Positions 13,050-23,789 of a stretch of DNA of 64,000 bases are shown in pieces. Under the pieces are notes generated by a model, which had not been told where the DNA came from, ran no database searches, and saw nothing but the letters and a program-made list of their open reading frames with translations. A program made the translations under genes and the position numbers. Numbering within the stretch: position 1 is the first letter of the stretch; each line of letters starts with the position of its first letter. Origin of the DNA: Embiotoca jacksoni (Eukaryota > Chordata > Actinopteri > Embiotocidae); NCBI GenBank assembly GCA_022577435.1, contig JAKOON010000006.1:10910001-10974000 (forward strand), read 5' to 3'.

Positions 13050-16000
13050 CGCGCGCGCGCGTGCGTGGGCGTGTGATGCTCGAGCCGGTAGCGTGTTGAA
13101 TCCTTTGTGTAGCAACCGTGGCGGTGTCGTGCACTTCAGCCAGTGTTGCGGTTTGTGCTGGCCGAGTCGGTCGGTAACGGCAACAAACCTTTTCTTAGCT
13201 CAAGACAAGACCTGCATTATTCATGACCGCTGCTCCAGCTCTAACCTTCCATATCAACACATGCAACATTTGATCGTGTTAAAGCAGTTGGCAAACTACC
13301 CAATGAGATTATTTAGCCAACACAATAGCTGGGTCGCCTCTTGGTTGTAATTCCAGCCCTGCTGTATTGTTTATCATATTGCTGTGACAACAGCAGTCGC
13401 TGGGAGCCAAACTGTCACACAGGAACCCATAAACATTTTTAGTTTTTCCCTGGTAAATCTTTCATGTAGATCTGTTGGTGTAGTGGCACGCTGCCTGTGG
13501 CCAATAGAAAGGCAGCCCTCTTTCATGAAGTATTAACGTTCGCCCAAAGGGAGAAATGAAAACATATTGAATTTTCAGAGATTACTGTACTTTTACTGGA
13601 GCAGAGAGTTCATGACACTGAGGTTTGGCGATTGTGTTGGACTATGAACTCCTTGAAATGGGATTTGTGTAGAGGGAAGATGGAAATATGATTTGCTAAA
13701 AGGATATGATGGAGAGGCAGGAAATGCAAAATTTATGCCGAACACTCGCATTCTACACAGTTTAGGCAGGACTGTTTCAGTTGCGTGTTGATATTTAAGG
13801 GTTTCTAGGTTACCGTGTGAAGGACAGCAGGATATCTGTGTCCCACTGGTAGTTGATATTGATGCCAAATGTTGTAAAATCTGGCACCTGCTTTGCTCTG
13901 CTCTCCTTCAGTGATGGGCCATGGTGTCCTTGCACTGACTGGGCAATCAGTCTTTGTCCACCCCGCCCCCTCTTTCAGTCTCCCTTCACTGCCCCCTTAT
14001 CCCTTTTTCTGCCTTCTGTACATGTACAGTGTTTGGCATTTAGCCAAGATCTCCTAAAGCCCTCCTTAGAGCCTTCACATCCATCTGGCTTTCAAAGCCA
14101 TTCATCATTTAGCTGCAAACACACTGTCAAATTCAGAGTGCAGTTTTGCACCACGAGGACGGTGATTAGGGCGTCGTGTTACTGAACAGTCTGTAAGATG
14201 TTTAACATTCAGACTTGCACCATTGGGAATGAATGTACTTGCTGCTGGACAGTATGTTTAATGTCTACAGAATCTATCCTCATTATTAAAAAAAAAAACA
14301 AAAAAAAACCCCTCAATGGGCTTTAATGGAGAATCTGTCAAAATTACCCCAGAACGAGTACACTGGCCTTACAGGAACGGCTTTACTTTGCACCACCCAC
14401 ATTCTGGTCACTTTTATCATCTAATTTTGTTCGTTTCTCTCACTTTATCATCTCCTGATTTGTTCTGTGTTGTTCCTTCAGAGATAAAACTATGTAATTT
14501 CTCCCCGACAGTTCTGGCACCGAGCAGGATTACAGTACTAACAGAAAAGGCCCACGGCATCTATCACGGTGACAGTGGGTGCTCAGGGCTTCGTAAGAGT
14601 CAACACTGTCTACCCGGCTTTTGCTAGGCAGCAACATTTCATCTAAGCTCAGAGCTGATTCAGGCCTTCGCTCTTTATTGTCAAGGAGATAACTGAAGGC
14701 CCACACAAGCCTGAGGAATGTGCGCTCCTCTCAGGAAGAAGTAAATCAGATAGTTTTGGACAGCCTACAAGCCAAACAGGGCATTGTTAGGGTGCTCGAT
14801 TTCCTTTTGTTGTGTCGGAGGGGGCCATTGAAGTGATGAGAGGAAGAAAAAAGAAGAAGAAGAAAAAAGAAGAAGAAGAAAAAAAAAAGGGCACAGACAG
14901 AAGAATGTGAGCTTACTGGAACATGGCGCATGTTTACCTCCTGGCTAGCCTTTCTTTGTTTTTATTAAAACAGAATAATTTAATCTACAGAAGCTGGTGT
15001 GCCAAGAGAGTCTAGCTTCCCAGCTGTGATTTTTAGACAGAACGAGAGGGAAGCTGGAGTCATGGATGGATATCAGGGGAAGGTGTGGCTTCAACAAAGC
15101 CCCTCTGGCTCATGTTTACTCTTTCAGTTTTGGCAAAACAGATGTTACAGCTGCTTAGTCTGTTAATCCATGGCTGTGGTGTTGCATCTGTCCTAAACAC
15201 TTGTGAATATTGACTGAAAAGCAATGAAAGCCCATAAAAGTATCCGAGACTTGCTCCAGAGTCGGCCTTTGCCCTCAAGAAGACCTCGTCTTTGGTCATT
15301 GAAATCACATAGATGGCCGTTTAGTGCCTCTCATCTTCCTTTTGGACTGTGGTTCGTATCGATTTCAACCCTCTGTTGGCAGGAAATATAATCCATACTA
15401 ATACACCAACAACAGAACCACCAGCCACCACCCACAGACAGTGTGTTGAGTGCAGGCATTAGTGAGTCTGTCTTCTGCTCTCCCTGCCGTCCCCCTGGAT
15501 CAAATCTTTGTAGGTTATGACTCATCATAAAACGATATAGGGAGGGGTTTGGGTTGTCTCGTCTATGAATGAACTTCCTTTACCCTCTATATACAATATC
15601 CATCACTAACTGGCCTTCATTTTCTCACTTTCAGCCAATTACAAAATATCGTAGCTGCGAGTCCGTGTCTGAAACAAATGGTCATTGTTATGGTTATTGT
15701 AATGTGGGAGCGGCATCTGTGTGCAGGCAAGTTATCCCACTGAAAGCCATCAAAGTCTTTGTGTCTTTGCCAGTTCATGTTTACATCAACAACCATATCA
15801 GCAGACCGACTCAAAAAGAAGACATTAATGCAGATTGGTGAAATTGTTGATGGGGGACCCACACAGTTCCTGAAGGCAAGTCGATCTGTACCGTTAGAAA
15901 CAGATGTCATACGAATTATTTCCAGCGCTGAGGTTTGGCATTGTTTTTACAAACCAGTGTTAAAGCATAGAATGGAGGACGAGTGTTGCCTCCGGCCGAC

Positions 16001-19000
16001 GACTCGCTCATTTGACCGACTGACTTTGTTTGTAGGATAGCCAATGAAGAAGTGCATTGCAGCACAGACTACGTCAAATTCTTGGAGCCTGACAAGGCAA
16101 AAGTACTGTGGAGATTTCACAAAGCCCAGTGTAGCACAGCATAAGCAACATTTCAGAATCGGGTCAAATGTGGCGGAAAATCTGCTGCATTGCAATGTTC
16201 TCGTAGTGCAGACAGACTTGCATCTTTTCAGGCTTTGGGCAGATGATGAAAGAACATTTATACGTGGAAGAACTGTTCAATTGGATTGTATTTTCGTCAA
16301 GCCCCAAGGAACGTGGCACAGAGAAGCAAACACTTCTCATTTGAGGACATCCATTTTTAAATCAAACTTCATTGTAATAGTTAAGACCAACTAGCTGCAC
16401 TGTCAGGTCCTGATAACATCCGACTTGAGAGTCTTGACCTAAAATTCTGCAACTCGACTCAAGCAGGATAGTCGCGAAAAAGTAATGGTGTTTTTGGGCC
16501 TTGGTCCATTTTTGTGTAGCGTAAAGATTGGGCTGGGATAAGGTTTTGGTTTTGTTATTTATAAATGTGGTTTTTAAGAGTTTTCTCCTTTTCAATAATT
16601 GGTGTGTATCAAGTAAATTAACCTTCCAGACAGAGTGCAGCCCACGGTGGCATTAGTGGCAAAAAAAAAGAGCAAAGATTGACAGGTTAAAAGTCGGCTA
16701 ACTTGCGTAATGTCGTGTGCTGTGTGTATATCCTGAGGGCAGATATATCGTGAAGGACTTCTTTGCGCTATAGTTCTCTCCTATTGCCTTTTACAGGAGC
16801 AAAGCCTGGGGATAGGAATTTTTGGCTTGTTGCAGTGATTGAGTGGATTATTGCAGTGTCACACAAGAACTCCTCCAGACTGAGCAGGAGATTAGTACAG
16901 GATAGATTGAATGACTGTTTTCTCCCCGTACTTCCCCCTCCCCTCCTCCTCCCGCCTGCCGTGAGTGTCCTTAGCTATGATCTCCTGTTCCCTCTTTTTT
17001 AAGCATATTCTTTAACTGTCCTTGATTTTTTTTTCTTTTTCTTTTTTTTTTAATCCCTCTCTCTCTCTCTCTGTCTCACTCTGCTTGACCAGTTTCTCAA
17101 ATATTCCTCCCCTGTTCCCCTCCCATCTTTCTATTTCATGATAGTGGCTGAAGAATGAAAGAGTTCTTGGGTGACTGTAGATAGAAGGTTATGTGTTAAT
17201 GTGTTCCCATTGTTGAAATTGCTTTTGTGAGCAGGTCATTTGTTTACGCTTGTAAATGCATATAAAGGTGGCATCAGATTTCATGTTTGGATTTTTGCCA
17301 GCAACAGTGAACGGATCACAAAAATTAAGCTCCTTGGTTTTGGGTTTTTTTTTTTTTTTCTATATTGTCACTGGAACAACTCTTTTTGTCTCCAGGCCCG
17401 CCACAGCTCCCGCAACATCTCGACCTACATCCACCACATCCAGGACCCCAGCTCCAACCAAGCCCTCCACCACTGCAACAGCCAAAGCTGTTGCTTCCAG
17501 AGTCACCACAGCCCCATCTGCTGGCAGGACCACAGCAGCGCAGCCTCCTAAAACTACTGCTGCTGCTAAGAAAGGTGAGGGGGCGCTGTTCTTACCAGGA
17601 GATGCTAAAGCTGTTTCTAAGTTGGATGGCACAAACGCGCATGACGACTTTTAGCTGGACGGCCTAAAATATCTGTAATGCATGTTGACTTTAGTCTTGG
17701 CAAGGTGTTATGATTGTCTTTCCTCTGATGTTGGCTGCTCTATGAATGACTGGAAACGTGTGTTTTTGTTTCCAGTCTATATTTGATAGTTCAACTTTAC
17801 ATGATTGTCTACAAATAATTTGTAATAGAAAAAAATATGAGCTGATGCAATATTTTACCTGTAGGTAACATTGTGTGTTTTTTGGCCCAGATGTCAGTCG
17901 ACCACCCTCTACTGCAGTGGCCAAGAAGCCAACAACAGCTCCAACATCAGCTGCTGCCAAAAACCCGGAACCCGCTAAACCAATGGGCACCGCAAAGCTC
18001 AACGCCGCTTCCAAGTGGTCAACAACAACGAAGGCGGCGGACGCCAAGGTGTCACAGTCCAAACCTCAACAGCCTGCAAAACCTGCTCTCGCAAAGAAAC
18101 CTGTCGCTCCCGTGCGCTTCCCTGCGCTCAACAAACCGTTCGTTGGTCGAAGCCCGCCCGCCTCCCCTGCCAATAAACCTGCAAACAGTGGCACCTCCAA
18201 AACCAAACTTGCACCCAAACCCACCCAGACTGTCCGACCTTTTACTGCTACCAAGAAAACGAAAGTTTCAAATACTACCACACCTGCTGTAGAAACACGG
18301 GGTGGTGCCGCCGCCGCCGCCGCCACGCCAGTGGTAGCACTAGCAGCAACACAAGCAGAGGCCACAGCTGCCTTACTACGAGGATCATCTGCCTCGGCAC
18401 CAGAGGAGGTCCCTACCCCAGTCTTGGCCCGGGACACCACACCAGTGGTGGCACCTCAAGAGGCCACTCAAAGCCATGAAGCAGCTCCTTCTCCTCCACA
18501 AAGCCCCGTCGGAACAACCTCGCCACAAACGTCTCCCCCCACGGAACGGTTAGAAAGCAGTCCTCCCCCGTTAACGGCACAGGAGCAGATCCCTTCCCCA
18601 GCTCACCCTACATTGTCACCCGTGGCCTTCCCTTCGGACACATCGAAGGAGACTCTTTACTTGTTAACGGATCAGACCCCTTCAACATCTACAGCCCCCT
18701 CGGCAGCAGCAACTGCAATTCCTCAGATGGACTCTCCCACCAATCTAAATGAGGAGGAAGATGAAGAGGAGAGGGAGGGAAGCCAGCTGGTTTCTGTGTC
18801 TGAAATGAGTGGAACCACACAACCCACAGAGGAGTCTCGTCCGGGGTCAGCTGGACCGGTGGGGGGGTCTGCTTGGAGAGCTAGTGGCGCCTTGCTCTCT
18901 GAGCTGGACTCCGAGGAAGTAAGCGGCAGCCAGCAGGGCGCATCTGAACTGAGTGCTCCTGGTGTCCTGGAGGGCACAGAGAGCATGGATGATCTGGGAG

Positions 19001-22000
19001 ACGGCAGTCTTAAAGGAGCCATTGACATGGAGGGGGCCTCAGCAGGCTCACCTGACTTCGAGAAGGTTCCTGATATACCAGTGAATGACTTTGATGAGGA
19101 CGAAGATGAGGATGAGGATGACTATGATCGGGTGTGTGACATGGACGTGGGCTCGGAGCGGGCAGACGAACCACAGAGACCCAGACATGACAATGACGTG
19201 GAGGAGGAGGAGGAGGAAGAGGAGGAGGACGATGATGACGTGGAAATGGCTAGTGAAGGGGTGACGGAGAGCGGGTTAGAAAGCTACGGGAATGCAGATG
19301 AAGATGACTTTGCCGAGGACGAACGGCTGGACAACTTGAATAGGGTGGCTCAGCCTCCTCCCCCACCTATGCTGCCCTCTGCTCCGGCTGCTCAGTGGGA
19401 CCAACCAAACCCGTTTGCTGATCCCTGGGCAGAACCTCTTGAACCTCTACAGGTGGAAGGAGAGGCTGCAGCAAACCCTTTAGCAGACTCCTGGCAAGCA
19501 GACTCTGAGACCCCAACTCAGACCTCATCTCAAGCCTGGCTGGAAATGGGATCGGCTCCTTTTGTTCCTGAAAACCAAGAAGTTCCCTATCATTCGCCTG
19601 GCAGATGTGAGCCACAAAATCTCGAGGCCCAAATGTGCATCGATCAGTCCAGCCCGGCGCCGATGCAGACCTCGGCCCCAGCTGTCCTCTCCACCCCAGG
19701 AATGTCTCTGTCCAGCTTCGTGAGCAGTGAGACCAGCACACTTGAGGAACTGGGCGACTACAATCGTGACAGGAAACTCCAGTCTCAAGCTGCACAAGCC
19801 CCGATGCTTTCCCCACAGCCCGACCTAGACTACCAGGACCTGGGCATCCATCTAGAGAGAGAGGACAAGGAGGAGGAGGAGGAGGAGGAGGCGGCGGAGG
19901 AGCCAGAGACCCTGCCTGCTGATGAAGTCCTGGGAGGCCCCGCAACTGCCCCCACTTCCAACCCCTCCTCATCCTCGGTAACGGAAGATGAAGCGAGCGA
20001 CACCGAGGGAGAAGCTCAGCTGGACGATTCCTTGGAGACTCCAGCGGTCGGCCACGCAACCTTTGACGGCCAGTCTGCAGCTCAGCGCTGCCTGTCCACT
20101 GTGGAAGAGGGAGAGGAGGCGGATATGCTGGAGGCGGTGGGTGGCGCGGGTGGGGATGCAACTCCACCTTCAGCTACCTCGTTGGCATCTTACGGCTTTG
20201 ACACCACGACCACAGCGTCAAACTCCAACGCCCAGTCCACAGGGGAGAGCTGCATCAAGAGCCCCGGCATCTTTTCCTTGGAGGAGCTGCCCGAAGAGGC
20301 CAAGGATCCCGGTTTGGCGCTGCAGCCCGTCACCCAGCCACGTTCCCCGGAGCAGCAGTACATCGAGTGTGGGAAGCGGGAGGCGGGTTCAGCTGAGCAA
20401 GTCGGGGAAGAGGCGGCGGAGTCAGAGGAAGCCCCCGATCCTTCGTTAACTCGTAGCACCTTGCAGCAACCAGAGGAAGACCCTGACAGCCACCAGTCTC
20501 CCTACTATTCCACTGTATGTGAAAAGAATGAGGACCCTTATGCAGGTAATGTATAGTTGTTCATCTACCTAACAGTTCAAGTAATGCCCCCCCCCCCCCC
20601 CCCTTAACTCGCCCCGGCCCCGTTCCAGCCTCCCCGCAGCATCGCAGTTGTAGCTCTCGCTGTCAGCGTTTGTCCTGAAATCTCTGGGGGTGGATGAAAT
20701 CAAAGTTTAAAAAAAAAAAGAAAAAGAAACAGAGAGCAAAAAAGGGAAGATATAACGAGGACAGCAGTGGCTCTTCCCTCAATATAACAATTCCATTATG
20801 AGTATATGGCTTCAATTCCTGTATGTGCAATAGCTATGTGTATTTACTCTGTGAGTGTGCCTGGGTTTTTGTTTCCGTTCCACAGAATCATGTGGTTGCC
20901 CTGAACTGGCATGGATGTCACTTGTCTGTTTACAGCTCTTTTAAAAAAAAAAAGAAAAAAAAAAAAAGGGAAAACCATAACAAAAGAAATGTGGAATGAA
21001 TTGTTTAACATGTTTCCATGTGTATTTATCCTAGTACTTTTTACTGAACTTGGCTAAAAACTGAAATTTAGTTTTGATTGTATATTCATGTTGATTTCGC
21101 TCCCCTACTCTGCACAGGCAATTTTGCTTACCCTCAATCTTCTTGCACTTTAAATTGTACCTTTCTTTTGTTTATCCATCTTTTTGACTAATGAACCTTA
21201 AAACCTTAAATAAAGATTAGATTTTTTTTTACCATGACGTGCTCTCTCATCGTACAGTTTTATTAAAATGGGCACTTGGGAGTGGAGTGCAAGGCAGTTT
21301 CACGATGGATGATTTGTCTTGCACACAAATCCACACGAACACAAAGGATAAAGTTTCATTTTTGCGAGACACAAACGCTTAACTTGGTTGTAACCCGGAA
21401 GGTTTCCAAGTCAAGTTACAGCCTTCCCATTTATATCTCGACACAATGAGCAGTGAACCTCGTGCCCAAACCTTCAAAGACTTCCAACCGGCCTGTAAAT
21501 CACATTGCGGGAATAAATCTGCCGCAAGCTGATCGTCCACTCCACCCGAGGATCGAATCCATCTCGAGCAGCAAAGAAGTCTCGACAGCTCATCGTCCGG
21601 CCTCGGGAAGGAAACGACTCTGCTCATTCCTCCACTACTGTAAAATCCCTCCAGTTCACTGTGGGTGTGTTTCTGTCTTAGCTCTTTTCTACTTACCTTT
21701 TTTTTTTTTTTTTTTTGTAAGCATTCCTGCTGCGCTGTTTCACAGCACCTTATTAATGTTAACAGAGCTTATGCATGTCACTGTTGCACAATGAGTTTAT
21801 TTCATCTCATCTCTTTGGAGTGGTGTGTTCGGGGTCAGCCAGTAGCTCGGCTCTAGGACTTCACGCACTTAGAATAATGTCTAGCTGTAGCTTGATTTCC
21901 CTCTAAAGCCGAGCTATTATTTAAGATCTGTTTGAGATGCTGGATGTCTGTAAATGCATGGAGAGCTTTTGCATGCATCACTGGTTGACTAACTATAAAC

Positions 22001-23789
22001 TCCATTCATGGGTGATGACTTTTTAAGCACGCAATAAGCTTTCCTGTGGTTGTTTTACGTCACGTCTCACTACAGTTGATGGCGATTGCATATACAGGAA
22101 GTTTGGCTGCTTTTCTTTGCACATACATTTTTTTTTTTCTTTTCTCTTGTCATTTTTAAAAGATCTTTAAAAAAAAAAAAAAAAAAAAAAAGACAAAAAA
22201 AACAACCACCTCAAGTATGCACTTTTGCTCTCTGCATAAATTTTCTCCGGCCCAGTCACCACCCCCAGTCACCTCAGCTCGGGTCACCATTTTGCCGTGT
22301 GTTCACTGTTTTTAAACTCTGGCTCCACCACTGTGAATGCTTAACAGGCTGGTTCTGTCGCTGCGGCACAATTTGCAAACAATGCCCCGCTGTCTCTTTA
22401 TTCAAAGTACAAAACTAATAATTGCTGGTCACTTTGGTGCTCTAGGCTCCTGGCAGACGTTTGGGCTCGGCTTCACAATGCTTCCACTATTCCTTCCTTC
22501 CTCAAGTACGAGCCTCCGTAGGCCGGCCTCTTTCCTTTTACACCCTTCTGCTTGTTCTCACACTGCACTGCTGTCACTGTCCCGCTGCCTGTGACCTCTG
22601 TTGTATAACACCACGCTACTGTAATCTCCCTTCCCACTTCCTCTCACACACAGGCTTCACTGCACTGACGCACCCTCACCGCCGCGACCACTCGGCGTAC
22701 CCCAGGACGTACTACGACATCGTCAAACCTATCGCCGCCGCCGCCGCCCCGCCCAAGCTGACCTGTGCCGACCTCCCGCCCAGGAGTGCCGGGCAGAAGG
22801 CGTTGAGCCCTCAGCTCCGCAGGCTGGAGCAACATCAGAGGCAGCTGCTGGAGCTGCAGCATCGCCGGGAGCAACAGAGCAGGCCGCTGGAGGAGGCGGC
22901 GCCGGAGAGGAAGAGGAGGGAGGAAGAGGAGCAGAGGAGGAAGAAAGAGGAAGCGGAGGAAGAAATAAAGAGGAACAAGGAGGAGGAGGAGGCGGCGGCG
23001 AGCAAGACGAAGATGAAGAAGCAAGCGGAGGCGAAAAAGAAGGAAGAGGAGCAAAAACGGAGGAAAGAGGAGGAGCTGAAGCAGAGGAGAGATCTGGAAC
23101 TGCAACTGCAGCAGCAGCAAGAGGAGCTGAAGCAAAGACAGCAGATCATGCAGTGGCAGCAGGAGCTGCAAGAGTCGAAGAAAGGCCAGACGGTGGTGCT
23201 GTCCCCCTCCTCTGGCCTCTGCACCATCTACGAAGCCCTGGAGAACAGTGAAGAGGAGGCTGAAGATGAGGAAGAGGAAATCGATGAGCTGAACCCCGTT
23301 AAAGGGAAGAGGGAGCCTAAACGCAACGCATCGCGCCAAGAGAAGGGCGACCGCTCTGAAAGGGTGACGTCCGACCAAGGCAAACATCGAGACTCCTCAC
23401 CATCTGCCAGCCCCCCTCCTCTTCCGGACTCCCTCCAGTCATCCAGCGACCCCTCCCACGGCGGAGACGGCTCCTCCCCCCGCCCTCCCGAGTCTCCGGA
23501 GCGACCGCCGCCCCTGGACCTGGACTGGGGGAAGAAAGTGGACATAGTCCAGCAGCTGATCAATCAGACCCTGATGCTGAACGGAGACGGCTGCTCCTCC
23601 CTGCTGCTGCTTCCGGGAGGCGCAGGAGGCACGCTGAGCCCCCTGGAGAGCAGCCTGTGGCCCAGCTTACTGCCTCCGCTCACCCCTCCCTCTGCCACCG
23701 TCACCTCTGTGAGCAGTTTCTCCCCAGAGGCCACTGGCAGCTCCCCACAGGGGGAGTGGACCGTGGTGGAGCTGGAGACGCACCACTGA
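10376..23789 (+). CDS. prr36: prr36-like Pro/Ala/Ser-rich acidic coiled-coil protein, five coding exons, 1555 aa
   Basis: The coding exons are 10479-11082, 11241-11334, 17396-17574, 17891-20545 and 22654-23789. Their phases fit exactly: 4665 coding bases give 1555 residues. The first exon begins at an acceptor (10371-10375), so at least one upstream non-coding exon is expected. An in-frame TAG at 10467-10469 fixes the start at 10479, although a second ATG lies seven codons later. Order of parts: Ala/Pro/Thr/Lys-rich basic region (about 1-450), Ser/Pro-rich linker, acidic Asp/Glu tracts (about 690-740), NPF at 799-801 and DPW at 803-805, a second acidic region, then a Glu/Lys/Gln-rich coiled coil (about 1236-1355) and a Ser/Pro-rich tail ending in VELETHH. 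NPF is known to bind EH domains and DPW the AP-2 appendage, so an endocytic role is plausible but inferred. The name rests on composition and human 19p13 synteny. A BTBD8 C-terminal (APache)-like relative is the main alternative. Confidence 0.55.
10479..11082 (+). CDS. prr36: prr36-like coding exon 1
   Basis: Encodes residues 1-201 plus one base of codon 202. The peptide opens with an acidic, Glu/Thr-rich stretch and becomes Ala/Lys/Thr/Pro-rich with a poly-Ser run (CATCAT repeats at 10848-10862). The exon ends at a consensus donor, AG|GTGAGT, in phase 1. Without the donor, the frame would close soon after at 11102. Confidence 0.75.
11241..11334 (+). CDS. prr36: prr36-like coding exon 2
   Basis: A short 94-base exon between the acceptor TTTTGTAG and the donor AAG|GTATGG. 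It enters in phase 1 and leaves in phase 2. It continues the Ala/Ser/Thr/Lys composition of exon 1 (GAASRTASST to SSKTTR), which supports it as a true internal exon although it is too short to stand out as an open frame. Confidence 0.7.
11335..17395 (+). other. prr36-like intron 2 (6.1 kb)
   Basis: Bounded by GTATGG and TTTGTCTCCAG. I see no protein-like exon inside it on either strand. It holds a long TG/GC tract (12968-13067), A- and T-rich runs and a GAA-rich stretch near 14840-14890. Confidence 0.6.
12968..13067. repeat. (TG)n-(CG)n alternating purine-pyrimidine tract
   Basis: One hundred bases alternate pyrimidine and purine without a break: TG repeats, then about ten GC repeats at 13041-13060, then GTGCGTG. 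Such tracts are the classic sequence type for left-handed Z-DNA. It lies in intron 2 of the prr36-like gene. Confidence 0.95.
17396..17574 (+). CDS. prr36: prr36-like coding exon 3
   Basis: Encodes residues 233-292, almost entirely Pro, Ala, Thr, Ser and Lys (RPATAPATSRPT to TAAAKK). The acceptor follows a long T tract (17345-17359) and the donor is AAAG|GTGAGG in phase 1. If the donor were skipped, the frame would stop at 17654. Confidence 0.75.
17891..20545 (+). CDS. prr36: prr36-like coding exon 4 (large exon)
   Basis: A 2655-base exon carrying residues 293-1177, entered after TTTGGCCCAG. It codes for a basic Pro/Ala/Lys-rich start, a Ser/Pro/Thr-rich linker, Asp/Glu runs near 19083-19250, NPF at 19408-19416 and DPW at 19420-19428, and a second Glu tract near 19866-19905. 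It ends at TGCAG|GTAATG in phase 1. Reading on past the donor adds Asn-Val and a stop (TAG at 20554-20556), so the exon can also act as a last exon. Confidence 0.85.
20546..21235 (+). other. Possible 3' UTR of a short prr36-like isoform
   Basis: If the exon 4 donor is not used, translation stops at 20556 and the following DNA reads like a 3' UTR. It has A-rich tracts, T-rich AU-type stretches and an AATAAA hexamer at 21209-21214 followed by a T run. This would give a product of about 1179 residues that lacks the coiled-coil tail. The rest, to 22653, would be intron 4. Confidence 0.45.
21209..21214 (+). terminator. AATAAA poly(A) signal, short isoform
   Basis: Canonical hexamer about 650 bases after the exon 4 read-through stop, followed by a T-rich stretch and TGTGCTC-like sequence. 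Confidence 0.45.
22654..23789 (+). CDS. prr36: prr36-like coding exon 5 (terminal exon, coiled coil)
   Basis: The acceptor CACACACAG at 22645-22653 joins in phase 1 to exon 4, giving DPYA-GFTAL without a break. It encodes residues 1178-1555: a conserved-looking start (YPRTYYDIVKP), a Glu/Lys/Arg/Gln-rich coiled coil at about 22825-23185, an acidic segment, a Pro/Ser-rich region, then a hydrophobic patch (VDIVQQLINQTLML) and the end WTVVELETHH. TGA is at 23787-23789. The frame is open upstream of the acceptor as far as 22461, so a separate gene starting there is not fully excluded. Confidence 0.7.

Noticed and set aside
12850..13350. Open frames made of Cys-Val or His-Thr repeats
   Set aside because: They are translations of the TG/GC microsatellite, without splice context or conserved ends.
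15569..16394. Cluster of 80-116-codon frames on both strands in prr36-like intron 2
   Set aside because: No donor or acceptor fits, no recognisable motif, and both strands are equally open.
19367..20167. Long 266-codon open frame on the minus strand
   Set aside because: It is the complement of prr36-like exon 4; the Pro/Leu/Arg bias follows from the GC-rich acidic codons on the other strand.
22644..23387. 247-codon Leu-rich open frame on the minus strand
   Set aside because: Antisense shadow of the Glu/Lys coiled coil in exon 5; the poly-Leu comes from GAG/AAG runs read backwards.
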